46,657 nucleotides of DNA, taken from positions 1 to 46,657 of the forward strand of contig JAAVHC010000033.1 of the NCBI GenBank assembly GCA_014799925.1. The letters run 5' to 3'. The DNA is from Oscillibacter sp. GTDB lineage: Bacteria > Bacillota > Clostridia > Oscillospirales > Oscillospiraceae. Of this stretch, positions 16,711-23,584 are shown piece by piece. How positions within the stretch are numbered: the first letter of the stretch is position 1; the number at the start of each line of letters is the position of its first letter. The position numbers were made by a program, and so were the translations under genes. The notes beneath the pieces were generated by a model, which was not told the DNA's origin, searched no databases, and worked only from the letters and a program-made list of their open reading frames with translations.

Positions 16711-18576
16711 ATGCCTGGAGAAAATCAAGTCATTGCCCTGGTGGGCAACCCCAACGTGGGAAAATCCACCGTCTTCAACGCCCTGACCAATCTCCGCCAG
16801 CACACCGGCAACTGGCCGGGAAAGACGGTGGAGACCGCGCGGGGAACCTATACATACCACAACAGAACCTATACCCTGGTGGATCTGCCGGGGACCTATT
16901 CCCTCCATCCGGGTTCCGCCGAGGAGGAGGTCACCCGGGACTACCTGCTGTCCGGGGAGGCCGACATGACTCTGGTGGTGGCGGACGCCACCTGCCTGGA
17001 GCGGAACCTGGCCCTGACGCTGCAAATCCTGGAGACCGCATGGCCGGTGGTGCTGTGCGTCAATCTGCTGGACGAGGCGGAGAAAAAGGGGATCCGGGTG
17101 GACCTGGAGATCCTGGAGCGGGAGCTGGGCTGCCCGGTGGTGGGCGCAGCCGCCAGGGGCGGGCAGGGGCTGGGCGCGCTGCGGCAGGCGGTGGAGGACG
17201 CGGCGCTGCGTCCCGGCCCCAGGCCGGAGCGGGCCCTCCCCGTCTGCGCCGGGGACTGCGCGAACTGCGCCGAGGGGCGCGCGGCGGCGTTCATGGCCCG
17301 CGCCGGGGCCATCGCCGGAAAGGCGGCCGCCATGGACGCCGGGACCGCCGCCCGGCGGGACCGGACGCTGGACCGGCTGCTGACCAGCCGGAAAACCGGG
17401 ATCCCCGCCATGCTCCTGCTGCTGGCCGGGATCCTGTGGCTGACCATGGTGGGGGCCAACGCGCCGTCGGAGTGGCTCAGCGGCCTGCTCCTGGGCTGGC
17501 AGGAGCCCCTGCGGAGCCTGCTCGGAGCCCTTCACGCGCCCTGGTGGCTGGAAAGCGCCCTGACGGACGGGGTGTACCGGACGGTGGCGTGGGTGGTATC
17601 CGTCATGCTGCCGCCCATGGCGATTTTCTTCCCCCTGTTCACCCTGCTGGAGGACGCGGGGTATCTGCCCAGGGTGGCATTCAACCTGGACCACTTTTTC
17701 CGGAAGGCCGGGGCCCACGGGCGGCAGAGCCTGACCATGTGCATGGGGCTGGGCTGCAACGCCTGCGGCGTCATGGGCTGCCGGATCATCCAGAGCCCCC
17801 GGGAACGGCTGATCGCCATCCTCACCAACGCCTTCATCCCCTGCAACGGCCGTCTGCCCACCCTGACGGCGCTGATCGCCATGTTCTTCGTCACCGGTTC
17901 GGGGCTTTTCAGCTCCCTGGCCTCGGCGGCAATGCTGATGGGGGCCATCGTGCTGGCGGTGGCCATGACCCTGTGGGCCAGCCGGTTCCTGGCCGCCACG
18001 GCCCTGCGGGGGGAGAACTCCTCCTTCTCCCTGGAGCTGCCCCCCTATCGGGCCCCCCAGGTGGGACAGGTGCTGGTGCGGTCCATCCTGGACCGGACGC
18101 TGTTCGTGCTGGGCCGGGCGGTGGCGGTGGCGGCCCCGGCGGGACTGCTCATCTGGATCGCCGCCAACGTGACCGCCGGCGGGGTCAGCATCCTGGTTCT
18201 TCTGGCGGATTTTTTTGAGCCGCTGGGGTCCCTGATGGGGCTGGATGGCTTCATCCTTCTGGCCTTCCTTCTGGGCTTTCCCGCCAATGAGATCGTGGTG
18301 CCCTGCATCCTGATGGGATACCTGTCCGCCGGGACTCTGACGGACTACGCCAGCCTTTCCCAGCTCCACGGGGTTCTGGCGGCCCATGGCTGGACCTCCG
18401 GCACGGCGGTCTGCGCGCTGATCTTTACCCTGTTCCACTTCCCCTGCGGGACCACGTGCTTTACAATCTGGAAGGAGACGAAGAGCCTGAAGTGGACGGC
18501 CCTGGCGGTGGCTCTGCCCACCGCCGTGGGGATGGGGCTGTGTATACTGGTCCATGGCCTTTGCCTGCTGCTCTAG
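16711..18576 (+). CDS. feoB: Ferrous iron transporter FeoB
   Basis: FeoB imports Fe(II) across the inner membrane and carries a cytoplasmic G domain. The 621-residue protein has G1 GNPNVGKST, G2 region NWPGKTV, G3 DLPGTYSL and G4 NLLDEA. After a linker with a CAGDCANC cysteine cluster come the membrane segments. Gate motifs include GLGCNACGVMGCRIIQSPRERL and NAFIPCNGRLPTL, typical of Clostridial FeoB, and the C-terminal LGFPANEIVVPCILMGYL. GGAGG precedes the start. No feoA or feoC is found beside it, and the Cys cluster in the G-domain linker is unusual. Confidence 0.93.
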   Translation: MPGENQVIALVGNPNVGKSTVFNALTNLRQHTGNWPGKTVETARGTYTYHNRTYTLVDLPGTYSLHPGSAEEEVTRDYLLSGEADMTLVVADATCLERNLALTLQILETAWPVVLCVNLLDEAEKKGIRVDLEILERELGCPVVGAAARGGQGLGALRQAVEDAALRPGPRPERALPVCAGDCANCAEGRAAAFMARAGAIAGKAAAMDAGTAARRDRTLDRLLTSRKTGIPAMLLLLAGILWLTMVGANAPSEWLSGLLLGWQEPLRSLLGALHAPWWLESALTDGVYRTVAWVVSVMLPPMAIFFPLFTLLEDAGYLPRVAFNLDHFFRKAGAHGRQSLTMCMGLGCNACGVMGCRIIQSPRERLIAILTNAFIPCNGRLPTLTALIAMFFVTGSGLFSSLASAAMLMGAIVLAVAMTLWASRFLAATALRGENSSFSLELPPYRAPQVGQVLVRSILDRTLFVLGRAVAVAAPAGLLIWIAANVTAGGVSILVLLADFFEPLGSLMGLDGFILLAFLLGFPANEIVVPCILMGYLSAGTLTDYASLSQLHGVLAAHGWTSGTAVCALIFTLFHFPCGTTCFTIWKETKSLKWTALAVALPTAVGMGLCILVHGLCLLL

Positions 18577-18659
18577 GGGAAGCGCGTCCCGGAGCCGTCA
18601 GGGACGCAAAAAAGCGGCCCCTTTTTCCAACAAAACCACAAAAAACTCCGGAAATCAAA

Positions 18660-18688
18660 TTGACGCGGCAAAAACACTGTGTTAAAAT
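18660..18688 (+). promoter_or_regulatory. nfnAB promoter
   Basis: TTGACG (18660-18665), a 17-base spacer and TAAAAT (18683-18688). The spacer contains CAAAAACACTGTGT, closely matching the gdhA promoter. Confidence 0.65.
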
Positions 18689-18777
18689 GGTGACGTGCGC
18701 CCGGAGGGACGTTACTTCGCCGCCGGAGGCGTACAAAAAAACAAAGCAACCGAATCTGAGTGGAAAGAGGACACACT

Positions 18778-19620
18778 ATGTATCGGATCGTAAAAAAACG
18801 GGTTCTGAACCCCACCGTGACCCTCATGGAGGTCGAGGCCCCCGCCGTGGCCCGGAAGTGCGAGCCCGGCCAGTTCATCATCCTCCGTGTGGATGAAAAC
18901 GGCGAGCGCATCCCCCTGACCATCGCGGACTATAACCGCGAAACCGGCACCGTCACCATCATCTTCCAGATCGTGGGCGCTACCACCGAGAAGCTGAACC
19001 ACAAAAGCGAGGGCGAGTACCTCCAGGACTTCGTGGGCCCCCTGGGCAAGGCCACCGAGACCGAGGGCCTCAAGCGCGTGGCCGTCATCGGCGGCGGCGT
19101 GGGCACCGCCATCGCCTATCCCGTGGCCAAGAAGCTCCACGACGTGGGCTGCCACGTGGACCTGATCGTGGGCTTCCGCAGCAAGGATCTCATTATCCTC
19201 AAGGACGAGTTCGAGGCCGCCAGCACCAACCTCATCATCGGCACCGACGACGGCTCCTACGGCAAGAAGGCCCTGGTCACCGACCTGCTCAGAGAGCAGA
19301 TCGAGGCGGGCGCGAAATATGACAAGGTCATCGCCATCGGCCCGGTCATCATGATGAAGTTCGTCTGCCTGCTCACCAAGGAGTACAACATCCCCACCGT
19401 GGTCAGCATGAACCCCATCATGATCGACGGCACCGGCATGTGCGGCGGCTGCCGCCTCACCGTGGGCGGCGAGACCAAGTTCGCCTGCGTGGACGGCCCC
19501 GAGTTCGACGGCCATCTGGTGGACTTCGACGAGTCCATGGCCCGCGGCGCCATGTACCGCGATTTCGAGCTCCATGCCCGGGAAGAGACGTGCAATCTGT
19601 TCAAGCAGGAGGTAAAATAA
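18778..19620 (+). CDS. nfnA: NfnA-type ferredoxin-NADP+ oxidoreductase subunit alpha
   Basis: The small flavoprotein subunit of the electron-bifurcating NADH-dependent ferredoxin:NADP+ oxidoreductase (NfnAB). The 280-residue protein has an N-terminal FAD-binding barrel (MYRIVKKRVLNPTVTLMEV, then IPLTIADYNRETGTVTIIFQ), an NAD(H)-binding Rossmann part (VIGGGVGTAIAYPVAKKL), and a C-terminal [2Fe-2S] cysteine cluster (DGTGMCGGCRLTVGG and FACVDGPEFDGH). I choose the ATG at 18778, with AGAGG seven bases upstream, rather than a GTG six codons earlier. The next gene starts one base after its stop. Confidence 0.92.
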   Translation: MYRIVKKRVLNPTVTLMEVEAPAVARKCEPGQFIILRVDENGERIPLTIADYNRETGTVTIIFQIVGATTEKLNHKSEGEYLQDFVGPLGKATETEGLKRVAVIGGGVGTAIAYPVAKKLHDVGCHVDLIVGFRSKDLIILKDEFEAASTNLIIGTDDGSYGKKALVTDLLREQIEAGAKYDKVIAIGPVIMMKFVCLLTKEYNIPTVVSMNPIMIDGTGMCGGCRLTVGGETKFACVDGPEFDGHLVDFDESMARGAMYRDFELHAREETCNLFKQEVK

Positions 19621-19621
19621 G

Positions 19622-21040
19622 ATGGCTAATATGCGTCCGGATAAGAACCCCATGCCCCACCAGGACCCTGTGGTCCGCAGCGGCAACTTTGAAGAGGTAG
19701 CCCTGGGCTACACCAAAGAGCAGGCCATCGACGAGGCCCAGCGGTGCCTCAACTGCAAGAACATGCCCTGCGTCTCCGGCTGCCCGGTGAAGATCCATAT
19801 CCCCGAGTTCATCGCCAAGGTGGCCGAGGGCGACTTCGAGGCCGCCTATCAGATCATCGCCCAGGACAGCGCCCTGCCCGCCGTGTGCGGCCGCGTCTGC
19901 CCCCAGGAGACCCAGTGCGAGAGTAAGTGCGTCCGGGGCATCAAGCATGAGAGCGTGGGCATCGGCCGCCTGGAGCGGTTCGTGGCCGACTGGCACAACG
20001 CAAACTCCGCCGAGAAGCCCGTGAAGCCCGCCTCCAACGGTCACAGGGTGGCCGTCATCGGCTCCGGCCCCTCCGGCCTGACCTGCGCCGGCGACCTGGC
20101 CCGGAAGGGGTACGAGGTCACCGTGTACGAGGCCCTGCACCTGGCCGGCGGCGTGCTGGTGTACGGCATCCCTGAGTTCCGTCTGCCCAAGTCCATCGTC
20201 CAGAAGGAAGTGGACGGGCTGAAGGAGCTGGGCGTGAAGATCGAGACCAACGTGGTCATCGGACGGTCCATCACCATCGACGAGCTGATGGAGGAGTTCG
20301 GCTTTGAGGCCGTGTTCATCGGCTCCGGCGCGGGCCTGCCCAAGTTCATGAACATCCCCGGCGAGAACCTGAAGGGCGTGTATTCCGCCAACGAGTTCCT
20401 GACCCGCATCAACCTGATGAAGGCCTACCGGGAAGGCTCCGACACCCCCATCATGCCCCTGAAGGGCAAGAAGGTGGCGGTGGTGGGCGGCGGCAACGTG
20501 GCCATGGACGCCGCCCGGTGCTCCCGCCGCCTGGGGGCCGATGTGTACATCGTCTACCGCCGCTCCGAGGCCGAGCTGCCCGCCCGTGCCGAGGAGGTGG
20601 AGCACGCCAAGGAGGAGGGCATCATCTTCAAGACCCTCAACAACCCCACCGAGATCCTGGGCTACAACAATCCCGAGGACAAGCGGGATCCCAGGAACGG
20701 CTCCGTGGTTGGCCTCAAGTGCGTGGAAATGGAGCTGGGTGAGCCTGACGCTTCCGGCCGCCGCCGTCCTATCGTCAAGGAGGGCAGCGAGTTCGAGATG
20801 GAGATGGACTGCGTCATCATGGCCCTGGGCACCAGCCCCAACCCGCTCATCAAGTCCACCACCAAGGGACTGGAGATCAACAAGCGGGGCGGCATCATCG
20901 TCAATGAGGACGGTCTGACCAGCCGTGAGGCCGTGTACGCCGGCGGCGACGCCGTTACCGGCGCGGCTACCGTCATCCTGGCCATGGGCGCGGGCAAGAC
21001 CGCCGCCGCGGCCATTGACGAGTATCTGAGCAAGAAGTAA
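19622..21040 (+). CDS. nfnB: NfnB / GltA-like NADPH-binding flavoprotein subunit
   Basis: The large subunit of NfnAB, of the homotetrameric glutamate-synthase-small-subunit (GltA) family. The 472-residue protein has an N-terminal cysteine-rich [4Fe-4S] domain (CLNCKNMPCVSGCPVKIHIPEF and CGRVCPQETQCESKCVRG), an FAD motif VIGSGPSGLTCAGDLARKGYEV, and an NADPH motif VVGGGNVAMDAARCSRRLGA, ending in the GGDAVTGAATVILAMGAGK motif. Pairing with nfnA, with one base between the genes, favours Nfn over a true glutamate synthase; the glutamate synthase large subunit is absent here. A hairpin at 21048-21079 follows. Confidence 0.93.
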   Translation: MANMRPDKNPMPHQDPVVRSGNFEEVALGYTKEQAIDEAQRCLNCKNMPCVSGCPVKIHIPEFIAKVAEGDFEAAYQIIAQDSALPAVCGRVCPQETQCESKCVRGIKHESVGIGRLERFVADWHNANSAEKPVKPASNGHRVAVIGSGPSGLTCAGDLARKGYEVTVYEALHLAGGVLVYGIPEFRLPKSIVQKEVDGLKELGVKIETNVVIGRSITIDELMEEFGFEAVFIGSGAGLPKFMNIPGENLKGVYSANEFLTRINLMKAYREGSDTPIMPLKGKKVAVVGGGNVAMDAARCSRRLGADVYIVYRRSEAELPARAEEVEHAKEEGIIFKTLNNPTEILGYNNPEDKRDPRNGSVVGLKCVEMELGEPDASGRRRPIVKEGSEFEMEMDCVIMALGTSPNPLIKSTTKGLEINKRGGIIVNEDGLTSREAVYAGGDAVTGAATVILAMGAGKTAAAAIDEYLSKK

Positions 21041-21047
21041 GGCATCT

Positions 21048-21079
21048 GTACTTTTCTTTTTTGAAAAAAAGAAAAGTAC
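21048..21079 (+). terminator. Terminator-like hairpin after nfnB
   Basis: GTACTTTTCTTTTTT pairs with its complement at 21065-21079. It is followed by CAAAAGAAAAAAC. It resembles the first module of family-2 repeats (28008-28031). Confidence 0.55.
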
Positions 21080-21132
21080 CAAAAGAAAAAACTTTTTGCG
21101 GCAAAACTGCGTTTTGCCTTGTGTTAAAATTT

Positions 21133-21160
21133 GGAGCGGACCCGGCAGCGGGTCCGCTCC
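21133..21160. terminator. GGAGCGGACCC hairpin, copy 1
   Basis: An 11-bp perfect stem, loop GGCAGC, followed by TTTGC. Nearly the same hairpin recurs at 21712-21738; the two bracket the two small genes between them. It sits at the 3' side of the minus-strand Cys-rich gene. Confidence 0.55.
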
Positions 21161-21166
21161 TTTGCG

Positions 21167-21388
21167 CTATTCGCAGGCGTCGCACAGTCTCCAGACAGGC
21201 TTTTCCATCGTGGTCAGCAGCTGCCATCTTTCTCGTTCGCGCTCTTTGTCGCTGTCAATCATCGGAAACATATCCAGCATATAGTCGCATTCATCGCATA
21301 ACCAGGAATCTACCTGCACCCATTTATGTCCGTCCCAGGAAAAGCAATTGCGGCAGGCTTCGGGAATAATCCCATCAAAATAGCTCAT
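21167..21388 (-). CDS. Small CxxC-rich protein, unknown function
   Basis: A 73-residue protein I do not recognise. It has three CxxC pairs: CRNC, CDEC and CDAC, which suggests one or two zinc sites. The sequence between them is Trp- and acid-rich (FSWDGHKWVQVDSWL, then MLDMFPMIDSDKERERERWQLL). The start at 21388 is supported by AAGGAGG eight bases upstream; a longer in-frame start at 21409 has no such site. It is divergent from the small HTH gene at 21499 and may be co-regulated by it, but no evidence shows this. Confidence 0.65.
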   Translation of the reverse strand: MSYFDGIIPEACRNCFSWDGHKWVQVDSWLCDECDYMLDMFPMIDSDKERERERWQLLTTMEKPVWRLCDACE

Positions 21389-21498
21389 ACGATTTACCTC
21401 CTTGCTCACATTATACTTAAATATTTAGACATATGCAAGTCCATCTATCAAATCTATAATCTTTTATTGACAGGCAGATGATGGTGGAGATTGCTGAT

Positions 21499-21699
21499 AT
21501 GATAAGTTATGAGCCGCTGTTCAGGACAATGGAGAAAAAGGGTATCACATCTTATCGGTTACAAAAAATGGGATTCAACCGGGCCACCTACTATTCCATC
21601 AAGAGCGGGAACAGCGTTTCGACAAATACGATCCATCAGTTATGCAAGCTCCTGGATTGCCGGGTGGAGGATATTCTGGAATATATACCGGATGAATAA
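21499..21699 (+). CDS. Small Cro/C1-type HTH regulator
   Basis: A 66-residue protein of the short Cro/C1-type (YozG-like) group. The HTH runs MEKKGITSYRLQKMGFNRATYYSIKSGNSVSTNTIHQLCKLLDCRVEDIL, covering nearly the whole protein. The start at 21499 has GGAG about nine bases upstream. Target unknown; the divergent Cys-rich gene is the obvious candidate. Its stop is followed by the second copy of the GGAGCGG hairpin. Confidence 0.8.
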   Translation: MISYEPLFRTMEKKGITSYRLQKMGFNRATYYSIKSGNSVSTNTIHQLCKLLDCRVEDILEYIPDE

Positions 21700-21711
21700 A
21701 ATGCCGTAAAA

Positions 21712-21738
21712 GGAGCGGGCCCCCCTTGGGTCCGCTCC
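21712..21738. terminator. GGAGCGGACCC-type hairpin, copy 2
   Basis: Arms GGAGCGGGCCC and GGGTCCGCTCC with one G-U pair, followed by TTTGC. Located 12 bases after the HTH stop. Confidence 0.6.
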
Positions 21739-21760
21739 TTTGCTGCCACGTTTCCCCACA

Positions 21761-21789
21761 TTGACAGGGCGGACGGCATATAGTATAAT
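21761..21789 (+). promoter_or_regulatory. Promoter of the NfeD-like gene
   Basis: Consensus TTGACA (21761-21766), a 17-base spacer and TATAAT (21784-21789). Confidence 0.8.
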
Positions 21790-21838
21790 ATCGTCAGCAC
21801 ATTTGAAGAATAAATCATTGAACAGGAGGGATTTCGAT

Positions 21839-22324
21839 ATGACGCATTTCATGGTTTGGATCTGGCTGGCCGTTACGGCCCTGGCCGCTTTCCTGGAAAT
21901 GGCTACCATGGCCCTGGTTTCCGTCTGGTGCGCCGTGGGCGCGCTGACAGCGGTGTTCGCCGCCTACTTCGGCGCGTCCCTCCAGGCGCAGCTGCTGCTG
22001 TTCGTGGGCGTGTCCATCGTAGTGGCCGCCGTAGCCCGGCCCCTGGCAAAAAAATACGCCGATCCCCACAAGATTCCCACCAACGCCGACCGGCTGCTGG
22101 GCATGGAGGGCCTGGTCACGGAGACCGTCAACAACGGCCAATCCACCGGCGCGGTGTACGCGGACGGCAAGACCTGGACCGCCCGCAGCGCGGACGGTGA
22201 GATCATCCCCAAGGGGGAGACCGTGGAGATCCAGCGGATGGAGGGCGTGAAGCTCATTGTCCAGGCAGTGACGCAAAGCGGCACTGCCGGACCGGTCGTT
22301 GGCCGGGCGCAGGCCGGACAATGA
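21839..22324 (+). CDS. NfeD-like membrane protein
   Basis: A 161-residue protein with two or three N-terminal membrane segments (FMVWIWLAVTALAAFLEM, WCAVGALTAVFAAYFGA, QLLLFVGVSIVVAAVARPL) and a C-terminal OB-fold domain (about 85-150: LLGMEGLVTETVNNGQSTGAVYADGKTWTARS). This is the short NfeD architecture, often paired with flotillin-like SPFH proteins and linked to membrane quality control. No SPFH gene is seen here. AGGAGGG precedes the start. The GNAT gene follows after 45 bases. Confidence 0.85.
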   Translation: MTHFMVWIWLAVTALAAFLEMATMALVSVWCAVGALTAVFAAYFGASLQAQLLLFVGVSIVVAAVARPLAKKYADPHKIPTNADRLLGMEGLVTETVNNGQSTGAVYADGKTWTARSADGEIIPKGETVEIQRMEGVKLIVQAVTQSGTAGPVVGRAQAGQ

Positions 22325-22369
22325 CGGTCCCCGGCGGCGGTCCCTGTGGCATAAAATGGAGGATACAAC

Positions 22370-23227
22370 ATGTTAGTACCTCTGCAAGAGAAGGATTTTG
22401 ACAAGTACATCGACTTTGCCTGCGAGCTGGCCCTGGACCCCACACGGTCCGGGTATCCCGCCTACTTTGACGGAGTCAAGACCAAAGAAGATTTCATCAT
22501 CGCGGCCAGAAAGGGCTTTTCCAGGCCGGGCGAACAAATCCTGCTCTACCAGGAAAACGGCCGGGCGGAGGGCTGGATACACTATTACGATTGGCCCGAG
22601 GGCCGCTATCTTGGTTTCCGCGCCTGCTGCGTCCGGCGGAACACCGCCGGGGCGCTGGAAGAGCTGTCCGATTATCTGACGGCCCGCTATTCCGGCTGCG
22701 ACTGGACCATGGGCTTCCCGGCGGCGAACCGGGAGGCGATATCCTGGCTGGAGCAGTCCGGATTTTCTGTGCTGGACGATTTGAACGACTACCATCTCCT
22801 TTTCAGCCAGTACACGCCGGAGCCGGATGATCCCGGCGTGGAGCGGATCACAGAGGAGAATTTTGAAAAGTTCCAGCGCATTTATCAGAGCTTTGACGCG
22901 GACATGTACTGGAACTGCCGGCGGCTCCGGGAGAACCTCTCTGAATGGGACATCTTTGTGGCGGAGGAGGACGGCGTCGCCGGGGAGATCATAGCGACCC
23001 ATGAGCCCGACGGCGGCTATGAGATTTTCTCTCTGAACTGCGAGGACGGACAATTCCATGAGGGCCTGTTTCATCGGCTGCTGAAGCGAATCCTGAACGA
23101 GGGCAAGCGGACGGGAGCGGCGCACCTGTACTTTTTCGTAGACCCCGGCAGCGACGAGGACCGCATCCTGCCGGAGCTGGGTTTCCAGCTGGTGGGGCAT
23201 TATCTCGCTTACCGGAAGCACATATAA
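22370..23227 (+). CDS. GNAT-like acetyltransferase
   Basis: A 285-residue protein with probable tandem GNAT-type folds; the C-terminal half keeps the better match (IFVAEEDGVAGEIIATHE, then a helix HEGLFHRLLKRILNEGKRTGAAHLYFFVD and ELGFQLVGHYLAYRK). The classic acetyl-CoA loop RxxGxG/A is poorly kept, so substrate and even activity are uncertain. GGAGG precedes the ATG. It probably shares the promoter at 21761. Confidence 0.7.
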   Translation: MLVPLQEKDFDKYIDFACELALDPTRSGYPAYFDGVKTKEDFIIAARKGFSRPGEQILLYQENGRAEGWIHYYDWPEGRYLGFRACCVRRNTAGALEELSDYLTARYSGCDWTMGFPAANREAISWLEQSGFSVLDDLNDYHLLFSQYTPEPDDPGVERITEENFEKFQRIYQSFDADMYWNCRRLRENLSEWDIFVAEEDGVAGEIIATHEPDGGYEIFSLNCEDGQFHEGLFHRLLKRILNEGKRTGAAHLYFFVDPGSDEDRILPELGFQLVGHYLAYRKHI

Positions 23228-23284
23228 CGCGAAAATTGGGCAAACTACCTGTGGACGAATGAGTCCGGAGGGAGAGATTGCGTG

Positions 23285-23440
23285 ATGGAGAAGAAAAAGG
23301 ATAAGAAGCCGGCGGAGCCGATGGAGAAGGCCATGGACCTGACCATCTGGCAGTCGGCCAAAACGGACCCCCAGGGCAGCTACACGGGAACCCCGGCGGA
23401 CCCGTATGAGGTGCCCGTGCAGGACGCGGACGACTTATAA
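23285..23440 (+). CDS. Small acidic/basic protein of 51 residues
   Basis: A short frame with a charged N terminus (MEKKKDKKPAEPMEKAMDL) and a C-terminal part TIWQSAKTDPQGSYTG then ADPYEVPVQDADDL. GGAGG lies upstream. The clean ending, the ribosome site and the well-behaved hairpin right after it support a real gene. I do not know its function. Confidence 0.6.
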   Translation: MEKKKDKKPAEPMEKAMDLTIWQSAKTDPQGSYTGTPADPYEVPVQDADDL

Positions 23441-23450
23441 AAACAAACCG

Positions 23451-23503
23451 AAGCGCAGAGAAACCGGAACGGACTTTCTGTCAGTTCCGGTTTCTCTGCG
23501 TTT
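23451..23503 (+). terminator. Long hairpin upstream of the S8 protease
   Basis: A 20-bp stem (23451-23470 with 23484-23503) including the core AGAAACCGGAAC/GTTCCGGTTTCT. The inner loop has TTTCT. It begins 10 bases after the stop of the 51-residue gene. The same core hairpin, with the loop reverse-complemented, lies after the protease at 26951-26987. Confidence 0.6.
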
Positions 23504-23525
23504 GCCGGGTTCCTTGATTTAGCAG

Positions 23526-23554
23526 TTGCCTGGTCTGTGAAAATATAGTACAAT
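23526..23554 (+). promoter_or_regulatory. Promoter of the S8 protease gene
   Basis: TTGCCT (23526-23531), a 17-base spacer and TACAAT (23549-23554). Confidence 0.6.
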
Positions 23555-23584
23555 ATGGACATCAATCTTTGGAGGTCGCCGCTT

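Noticed and set aside
16579-18555. 658-codon open frame antisense to feoB
   Set aside because: Gln/Gly/Pro-rich composition expected of the complement of a GC-rich gene; no motif or start signal.
19622-21040. Annotation as glutamate synthase small subunit
   Set aside because: The family is the same, but there is no large subunit and the gene is one base from an NfnA-type flavoprotein, so NfnB is the better call.
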